A model generated the notes under the pieces. The model saw only the letters and a program-made list of their open reading frames with translations, was not told the DNA's origin and did no database searches. Position numbers and translations under genes: made by a program. A stretch of 9,664 bases of DNA from Bacteroidaceae bacterium (GTDB taxonomy: Bacteria > Bacteroidota > Bacteroidia > Bacteroidales > Bacteroidaceae). Positions within the stretch are counted from its first letter, which is position 1. Each line of letters opens with the position of its first letter. Shown here in pieces: positions 4,053-9,664 of this stretch. The DNA is taken from contig JAFYMV010000261.1 in NCBI GenBank assembly GCA_017548225.1, positions 1 through 9,664 on the forward strand, given 5' to 3'.

Positions 4053-6839
4053 TTACTCCAAAGGTCTTGTCGCGCAAGCGTTGGGGGCACTGATGCGTAG
4101 AATATGAGCAACAGTAGGCGCAATGCTCTCCACCGACACGGGGGTGCGATGACACTGTGCATCAAACCCTGTCCCATAGAATATAATAGGTACGGGCACA
4201 TGCGTGCGATGGTAGTATATGCGCTCGCCCCAGCGCTCATCCACGAGGGTCCAGCCTGGTGCAATCTCAAGTATGAGGTCGCCCGAGCGGTTGGCGTTGT
4301 AGCTTCCGCTCATCTCTGCATCGGTAGTGCCTGAGAGCAGCGAGAGGGAGGTGTGTACACGCTTCACGCCCGACACCTGGCAGAGAAACTCGGTACAGCG
4401 GTCGAGCAGTTCGGTCTGCTTGATCTGACGCTTCTCTATCAAGGCTTGGTTGAGGTATATCTCATTGAGGTACGAACCCTCTACATAGTTGTCCTTGCCA
4501 TATAATGCACCAAGATAGATGTTGAGCAGTGCACAGTAGCGGTCCATCTTGAGTTCGCCCGCAGGCAATGTGAATAGCTTGCTGTCAGGACGATGTGCAT
4601 CGGCATACCCCGTAGAGGTGATGACAAAGAGCGCGTTGCCCACGCCCACCTTCTCCTCTACGGTGCGGATGAGCTCGGCGATATTGCGGTCGAGACGGCA
4701 GTAGATGTCTTGCAGTTCGATGGGGCGTTCCCACTCGGGCGAATGTTCATAGTTGCCCGCATAGTACCCCACGCAGAGCATGTCTGTTGTCTTGTTGCGT
4801 CCGAACATGGCACCTGCCACGCAGGTCTTGGCCAGCATGGTTACTTCATCATTGACACATGCAGAGGTTTTGTAGCGGCGTACAGCATCGGTGTCGCCCT
4901 TGCGGAAGGTATAGTGAAACTCGCGCGGAACACCATCGTACACCGAGTATGAGTATACACCTGTAGCGTAGTAGGGCTCCCATGCCATTGTGCTCCAATC
5001 GAAGCGTGTGCCTGAACGATGGTTATAGGGTCGCACCCATGCCGGCACTCCACTATAATATGCTGATGAGGCCCACTGGCCACCATCTTCGCTGAGCCAG
5101 AGCACGGCGTTGGGCGAATGTCCGCCCGCAAGTACAGCCATATCGCGCTCGGGAGCTACGGAGCATACATAGGCATGCCCTTTGGTCGCAATCTTGAGTT
5201 CATCAGCCAGCGTGGTTACCAAGAGGTTGGCGGGCGAAGCGGTCTCAAAGGTGTTGATACCCTTCTGCGCCTCATCATCTACGATGCCTACGACGCGCAA
5301 GTTCTTGCGCTGCATGAAGCGGTTGCCCGTGATGCCGTGATAGTATGGGGTAGTGCCTGTATACACCGATGCCGTTCCTGATGAGCGGTCGGGCGTGGTG
5401 TGCGAGTAATAACCGTTGGTGTATACCCGTCCTTCGGCATAGAGTTTCTTGAAGCCATCCTCGCCATAAAGATGGGTGAATTTTTCCAGATAGTCGTTTC
5501 TCAATTGGTCTACCACAATACTCACCACCACTTTGGGTACTTCGCTTGCGGTAGCATTGGTTGTCATAGGCAGGGCCAACAGGAGCAATGCCATGGATTT
5601 GGCACGGAGGGGCTTCTTCTTGCCCTTTGCATACATAGACAAGCGCGAAGCAAAGAGAGGATATACCACCACATTGTGCAGCAAGCGTAACAATAGGGTG
5701 AGCACCAGTATCCATGCTGCGGGTTGTATGTACTGTTGTGAGAAATAGCCTACCACAGCAAAGACCACGAGCATAAGCATCTGCACATAGTAGAGCTTGC
5801 TCACTTTGCCGCGAATCTCACTGATCATGATGAAGGGGAGGAACAGCAGCGGCAGGGGGTTGAGGTAGATGACTTGCCAGTTGCTTCCCACTGCGGGGTG
5901 CGCAGAGCAGAAGAAGAGGAATGCTACGACAATGCCCATGATACCTTGCAGGGCGAGCAATAGCATGTCGAGCCACCACTGGCGGCGCTCTACGAGGAAC
6001 TCAAGCACGCTTATCACCATGACAAAGAGCAACAGCAATATCATCACCTGAATAGGGGTGAGCATGGGGGCTGATGGAGTGTCGATGGTGTTCTCGCCAC
6101 GCACTTCGGTCTCAATGACATAGGGGTACACGCGTGCCGAATCGGCCAAGCTAGTCTGCCCGGCATAGTACATCAGATACTCTGGAGCAAACATCTGTTG
6201 CTTCGGATTGGCGGGGAGGTCGGCCTCTACCCCCAATAGGTAGTCCATGCCGAACTGCAGCCAAGCATATCCCTGCGTGTACTCGTGCAGAATATCGCGA
6301 TATGAGATTCCCTCACACCTGTCTGCAAGGGGAAGGATTTGTGCTGTCAATGCCAGCTCAACCATGTTTCCTGCCTTATTGCTGCAGTTGTTGTAGAGGA
6401 AGTTGTATCGATACTCGCGATTCTCGGGACGTAGGTTTTCATTGAGCAGGTACACTAATCGCAATTTCTCCTCTTGGCTGAGGTTGAGTGTCTGTAGGGT
6501 TACCGTAGAGCCTCGACTCGTGTACTCATATTCAAAGATAGGATACCCGATAGTGCCTACCACATAGTCGGTCTCACCTTTGATGAAGCGCCACATGAAA
6601 TTGGGAGCCTCGAATGAGAACAAACCGTAATTGATGGCTACATCGACCCCCATTGAGGGTATCTCTACGCGCAGTGCGGTGTGACCATAGACCTCGTAGA
6701 CCTCCGTACCTGGCGAACAGGTCACCAAGCTGACGCGGATAGAGTCGGCATGGTCGCGTACTAGGGTAGAATCAATGGCTGCCGATGCCATGAGCACCGA
6801 CAGTCCGAAAAATATAGTTAGAATAAGTTTGCGAAACAT
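4053..6839 (-). CDS. Fusion envelope protein: DUF4105 (Lnb-like N-terminal periplasmic) domain, five membrane helices, PafA-like alkaline phosphatase domain
   Basis: The 928 residues are one unbroken frame. Residues 1-20 form a signal peptide. Residues about 30-245 match DUF4105, with TCSPGTEVYEVYGHTALRV (40-58; H53) and YNFLYNNCSNKAGN (145-158; C152), a possible Cys/His pair. Five helices follow (about 263-283, 289-311, 323-340, 349-367, 374-397), then a lysine-rich loop KGKKKPLRAKS (405-415). A short hydrophobic segment MALLLLALPMTTNATA (416-431) looks like a second signal peptide. Residues about 434-928 resemble the alkaline phosphatase/PafA superfamily: VVVSIVVDQLRNDYL (437-451), YTGTTPYYHGITGN (493-506) and THVPVPIIFYG (879-889). 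The charged loops fit the positive-inside rule and place both large domains in the periplasm. The phosphatase half lacks several metal and nucleophile residues (see findings). In related genomes, to my knowledge, the two parts are separate neighbouring genes. No function is proven; a cell-envelope role is inferred. It follows alaS on the same strand. Confidence 0.82.
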   Translation of the reverse strand: MFRKLILTIFFGLSVLMASAAIDSTLVRDHADSIRVSLVTCSPGTEVYEVYGHTALRVEIPSMGVDVAINYGLFSFEAPNFMWRFIKGETDYVVGTIGYPIFEYEYTSRGSTVTLQTLNLSQEEKLRLVYLLNENLRPENREYRYNFLYNNCSNKAGNMVELALTAQILPLADRCEGISYRDILHEYTQGYAWLQFGMDYLLGVEADLPANPKQQMFAPEYLMYYAGQTSLADSARVYPYVIETEVRGENTIDTPSAPMLTPIQVMILLLLFVMVISVLEFLVERRQWWLDMLLLALQGIMGIVVAFLFFCSAHPAVGSNWQVIYLNPLPLLFLPFIMISEIRGKVSKLYYVQMLMLVVFAVVGYFSQQYIQPAAWILVLTLLLRLLHNVVVYPLFASRLSMYAKGKKKPLRAKSMALLLLALPMTTNATASEVPKVVVSIVVDQLRNDYLEKFTHLYGEDGFKKLYAEGRVYTNGYYSHTTPDRSSGTASVYTGTTPYYHGITGNRFMQRKNLRVVGIVDDEAQKGINTFETASPANLLVTTLADELKIATKGHAYVCSVAPERDMAVLAGGHSPNAVLWLSEDGGQWASSAYYSGVPAWVRPYNHRSGTRFDWSTMAWEPYYATGVYSYSVYDGVPREFHYTFRKGDTDAVRRYKTSACVNDEVTMLAKTCVAGAMFGRNKTTDMLCVGYYAGNYEHSPEWERPIELQDIYCRLDRNIAELIRTVEEKVGVGNALFVITSTGYADAHRPDSKLFTLPAGELKMDRYCALLNIYLGALYGKDNYVEGSYLNEIYLNQALIEKRQIKQTELLDRCTEFLCQVSGVKRVHTSLSLLSGTTDAEMSGSYNANRSGDLILEIAPGWTLVDERWGERIYYHRTHVPVPIIFYGTGFDAQCHRTPVSVESIAPTVAHILRISAPNACATRPLE

Positions 6840-6855
6840 TGTACTTTCATGTGTC

Positions 6856-6926
6856 TGTCATCCCAAAATAGAGTGAAGCATCTCGCACTGTTCTGCGCGC
6901 GATGCTTCGCCATGCTCGGCATGACA
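6856..6926. repeat. 71-base palindromic intergenic element between alaS and the fusion gene
   Basis: TGTCAT (6856-6861) and ATGACA (6921-6926) form the ends, and GAAGCATC (6875-6882) pairs perfectly with GATGCTTC (6901-6908). Extra pairing is possible through GAG/CTC (6871-6873 with 6915-6917) and the GC-rich loop. It fills 71 of the 101 bases between the alaS stop and the next start. The pattern TGTCATNC...GAAGCATC...GATGACA resembles dispersed palindromic repeats widespread in bacterial genomes. It may serve as a terminator or a processing stem after alaS. Confidence 0.7.
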
Positions 6927-6940
6927 TAATGATAGGTTTA

Positions 6941-9559
6941 TCACGCTGTAGCCAGCTCCACCACCTTGTCTACGGCGCTGATGATACCGTCGGGGTTCTT
7001 ACCACCCGCAGTAGCGAAGTGTGCCTGACCGCCACCACCACCTTGAATGAGCTTCGCAGCCTCGCGTACGAGTTGGCCTGCGTTCACGCCCTTGGCGGTG
7101 AGGTCCTCGCTAGCTGATACGGTAAGCAAGGGCTTGTCGCTATCTACGCTACCGATGACTACGAGCAGATTCTCGGTAATCTCGCCACGCAGCTGGAACA
7201 CGATGTTCTTCACTGCCTCAGCAGGCATGGTTACTACAGCCTTGATAACATTGACACCACCCACGCAAGTCTTCTTCTGCAACAGCTCGGCCTTGAGTGC
7301 TGCAGCCTTCTCCTTCATGAACTCCTCAATCTGCTTCTTCAGGTCGTCGTGCTCGGCGATGAACTTAGCGATGGTAGCCTTCAAATCGGGAGCGTTGTGG
7401 AAGAGCTGACGGATGTCGTTGAGTGAATCCTGCAACTTATCGTGCATCTCCTCTACTTTGGCACCGGTGATAGCCTCGATACGGCGTACACCTGCTGCGA
7501 TGCTGCTCTCGCTCACAATCTTCACCATACCAATCTTACCGGTAGCGCTCACATGAGTACCACCGCAGAACTCGATAGAGTTACCGAATTGGATTACGCG
7601 CACGAGGTCGCCATATTTCTCGCCGAAGAGAGCGATAGCACCCAGCTCGCGAGCCTTCTCGATGGGGAGGTTGCGGTATTCGTTGAGCTCTACATTGGCA
7701 CGGATCTTGGCATTTACCAAGTGCTCTACCTGGCGGAGCTCCTCATCGGTTACCTTCTGGAAGTGTGAGAAGTCGAAACGCAATGAATCGGGAGTTACGA
7801 GTGAACCCTTCTGCTCAACATGTGTGCCCAATACCTCGCGCAATGCCTCATCGATGAGGTGAGTACATGAGTGGTTGGCAGCACAAGCCTCGCGCTTGTC
7901 AGTATCCACGCAAGCCATGAACTCCGCTTCGGGATGTTCGGGGAGCTTGGTGGTGATATGTACAGAGAGTCCGTTCTCCTTCTTGGTATCGATGATGTCG
8001 ATAGTCTCGTATTCGCTTACGATAGCACCAGTGTCACCCACCTGACCACCGCTCTCAGCGTAGAAGGGAGTCTTGTCGAGTACAATCTGATAGAGCTCCT
8101 GCTTCTTCTGTGTCACCTTGCGGTAGCGGAGGATGCGTGCATCGTGCTCGGTATAGTCATAACCTACAAACTCGCTCTCGCCTTCGGCCAATACTACCCA
8201 GTCGCCCAAGTCTACAGCAGCAGCGTTACGAGCGCGAGCCTTCTGCTTGTCCATCTCGGCAGTGAACTCGGCAATGCATACGCTCATGCCGTTCTCGCGG
8301 AGGATGAGCTCGGTGAGGTCGAGGGGGAAGCCATAAGTGTCGTAGAGGGTGAAGGCATCTACACCGCTGATCTCGCTCTTGCCAGCAGCGCGAGTGTCGG
8401 CAATCACCTTGTCGAGCAGGCGGATACCGGTCTCGAGTGTACGGAGGAATGATTCCTCCTCCTCCTTGATTACCTTCTCAATGAGGGTCTGCTGCGCTTT
8501 TAGCTCGGGATATGCATCGCCCATGCTCTCGATGAGTACGGGGATGAGGCGGTACATGAACGCCTGCTTCTGTCCGAGGAAGGTGTAGGCGTAGCGTACG
8601 GCACGGCGGAGGATACGACGGATAACATAACCAGCCTTTGCATTTGAGGGAAGCTGTCCGTCAGTGATTGAGAATGCGATGGTACGGATATGGTCAGCGA
8701 TTACGCGCATAGCCACATCGTTCTTGGCATCCTCACCGTATACCTTGCCCGACATAGCGGCAATCACCTTGATGATGGGCTGGAATACATCGGTGTCGTA
8801 GTTTGAGGTCTTTCCCTGCATAGCCATGCAGAGACGCTCGAATCCCATACCGGTATCGATAACCTTGGCGGGCAATGACTCGAGGCTGCCGTCAGCCTTG
8901 CGGTTGTACTGCATGAACACGAGATTCCAAATCTCGATTACCTGCGGGTGGTCGTGGTTGACCATCTGTGCACCGGGCACAGCAGCCTTCTCCTCTTCAG
9001 AGCGGAGGTCGATATGAATTTCAGAGCAGGGGCCACAGGGGCCTGTGTCACCCATTTCCCAGAAGTTGTCCTTTTTGTTACCATTGATGATGTGGTCCTT
9101 CGGCAAGTGGCGCTCCCAGATAGAAGCAGCCTCATCGTCGCGGTCAAGACCCTCCTCCTTGCTGCCCTCGAATACGGTAGCGTAGAGGTTCTTGGGGTCG
9201 AGCTTGAGCACATCTACGAGGTACTCCCACGCCCAATCGATAGCCTCCTGCTTGAAGTAGTCGCCAAATGACCAGTTACCCAACATCTCAAACATGGTGT
9301 GGTGATAGGTGTCATGACCCACCTCTTCGAGGTCATTGTGCTTACCGCTCACGCGGAGGCACTTCTGTGAGTCGGCCACACGCTTGTACTTGGCTGCGGC
9401 ATTACCGAGAATAATATCCTTAAACTGATTCATACCGGCATTGGTAAACATCAGTGTAGGGTCGTCCTTCACTACCATCGGAGCCGAGGGCACAATCTGG
9501 TGACCCTTGCTCTCAAAGAAACTCTTAAAAGATTCTCTAATTTCTTTAGCTGTCAACAT
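6941..9559 (-). CDS. alaS: Alanine--tRNA ligase
   Basis: This cytoplasmic class II synthetase charges tRNA-Ala with alanine and edits mischarged Ser and Gly. Its 872 residues match the usual full length (E. coli about 876). The catalytic domain begins MLTAKEIRESFKSFFESKGH and contains DPTLMFTNAGMNQFKD (33-48), HHTMFEMLGNWSFGDYF (86-102; motif 2 region) and DTGMGFERL (235-243; motif 3). The editing domain keeps all four zinc ligands: H563 and H567 (HSCTH), C665 and H669 (CGGTH). The C-terminal oligomerisation domain ends with the glycine run G840-G844 and QAHFATAGGKN. The ATG at 9559 is supported by the conserved N-terminus and the promoter upstream at 9610-9640. The gene is intact. It is followed after 101 bases, mostly a palindrome, by the fusion gene. 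Confidence 0.98.
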   Translation of the reverse strand: MLTAKEIRESFKSFFESKGHQIVPSAPMVVKDDPTLMFTNAGMNQFKDIILGNAAAKYKRVADSQKCLRVSGKHNDLEEVGHDTYHHTMFEMLGNWSFGDYFKQEAIDWAWEYLVDVLKLDPKNLYATVFEGSKEEGLDRDDEAASIWERHLPKDHIINGNKKDNFWEMGDTGPCGPCSEIHIDLRSEEEKAAVPGAQMVNHDHPQVIEIWNLVFMQYNRKADGSLESLPAKVIDTGMGFERLCMAMQGKTSNYDTDVFQPIIKVIAAMSGKVYGEDAKNDVAMRVIADHIRTIAFSITDGQLPSNAKAGYVIRRILRRAVRYAYTFLGQKQAFMYRLIPVLIESMGDAYPELKAQQTLIEKVIKEEEESFLRTLETGIRLLDKVIADTRAAGKSEISGVDAFTLYDTYGFPLDLTELILRENGMSVCIAEFTAEMDKQKARARNAAAVDLGDWVVLAEGESEFVGYDYTEHDARILRYRKVTQKKQELYQIVLDKTPFYAESGGQVGDTGAIVSEYETIDIIDTKKENGLSVHITTKLPEHPEAEFMACVDTDKREACAANHSCTHLIDEALREVLGTHVEQKGSLVTPDSLRFDFSHFQKVTDEELRQVEHLVNAKIRANVELNEYRNLPIEKARELGAIALFGEKYGDLVRVIQFGNSIEFCGGTHVSATGKIGMVKIVSESSIAAGVRRIEAITGAKVEEMHDKLQDSLNDIRQLFHNAPDLKATIAKFIAEHDDLKKQIEEFMKEKAAALKAELLQKKTCVGGVNVIKAVVTMPAEAVKNIVFQLRGEITENLLVVIGSVDSDKPLLTVSASEDLTAKGVNAGQLVREAAKLIQGGGGGQAHFATAGGKNPDGIISAVDKVVELATA

Positions 9560-9609
9560 AGTTGTATAGTTATTTTGTTTGTTTTTCTTGTTCGTTTCAA
9601 TTCAAGCTA

Positions 9610-9640
9610 CAAAGATATAGCTTTTTTTTGACTTATCGAA
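9610..9640 (-). promoter_or_regulatory. alaS: Bacteroidota-type promoter of alaS
   Basis: On the minus strand TATCTTTG (9617-9610) matches the Bacteroides -7 consensus TAnnTTTG exactly. TTCG (9640-9637), 19 bases upstream, differs by one base from the -33 box TTTG. Transcription would begin near 9603, leaving a leader of roughly 44 bases without a Shine-Dalgarno, rich in A (AACAAGAAAAACAAAC). Confidence 0.7.
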
Positions 9641-9664
9641 GATAATACCCATGAACTTGCAGGG

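Noticed and set aside
7871..8452. Plus-strand frame of 193 codons opposite alaS
   Set aside because: It is antisense to the conserved alaS editing and catalytic regions, whose codon pattern explains the open frame; there is no promoter or domain support.
9651..9664. Possible start of a divergent gene (ATGAACTTGCAGGG) at the right edge
   Set aside because: Only 14 bases are visible and no matching plus-strand promoter box is seen, so it cannot be supported.

Overview
The window looks like an ordinary housekeeping stretch of a Bacteroidota chromosome, most likely order Bacteroidales. The evidence for this is an acyl-ACP thioesterase of the Bacteroides type, a DUF4105 (Lnb-like) envelope protein joined to a PafA-like phosphatase domain, gene starts without Shine-Dalgarno sequences, AT-rich leaders, and a Bacteroides-type -7 promoter box (TATCTTTG) in front of alaS. 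Genus cannot be read from the sequence.

Layout: three genes run rightward. These are the last 51 codons of a probable tRNA t6A dehydratase (tcdA, 1-156), a LolD-type ABC ATPase (271-924) and MazG (1048-1833). A strong bidirectional hairpin (1848-1891) then separates them from four leftward genes. Read in transcription order from the right edge, these are alaS (9559-6941), a 928-residue DUF4105/membrane/alkaline-phosphatase fusion (6839-4053), an acyl-ACP thioesterase (3951-3214) and an NhaC-family antiporter (3153-1891). No gene-free stretch exceeds 300 bases; the longest gap is 123 bases (925-1047).

The genes do not form one pathway. alaS, mazG and tcdA serve translation and nucleotide-pool or tRNA quality control. 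lolD, the fusion protein, the thioesterase and the antiporter serve the envelope and lipids.

Two things deserve attention. First, the fusion joins what appear to be two separate envelope proteins and keeps an internal signal-peptide-like segment. Its phosphatase half seems to lack most residues of the PafA active site, which suggests a pseudoenzyme. Second, the intergenic gaps are filled with short palindromic or repeated elements of several kinds: a 71-base palindrome, GC-rich CCTCCCT-type palindromes, an 89-base nested inverted repeat, a shared AT-rich leader and CTAAACA-type repeats. They look like dispersed repeats that have settled between genes. I found no CRISPR array, transposase, phage gene, tRNA, rRNA or defence system.
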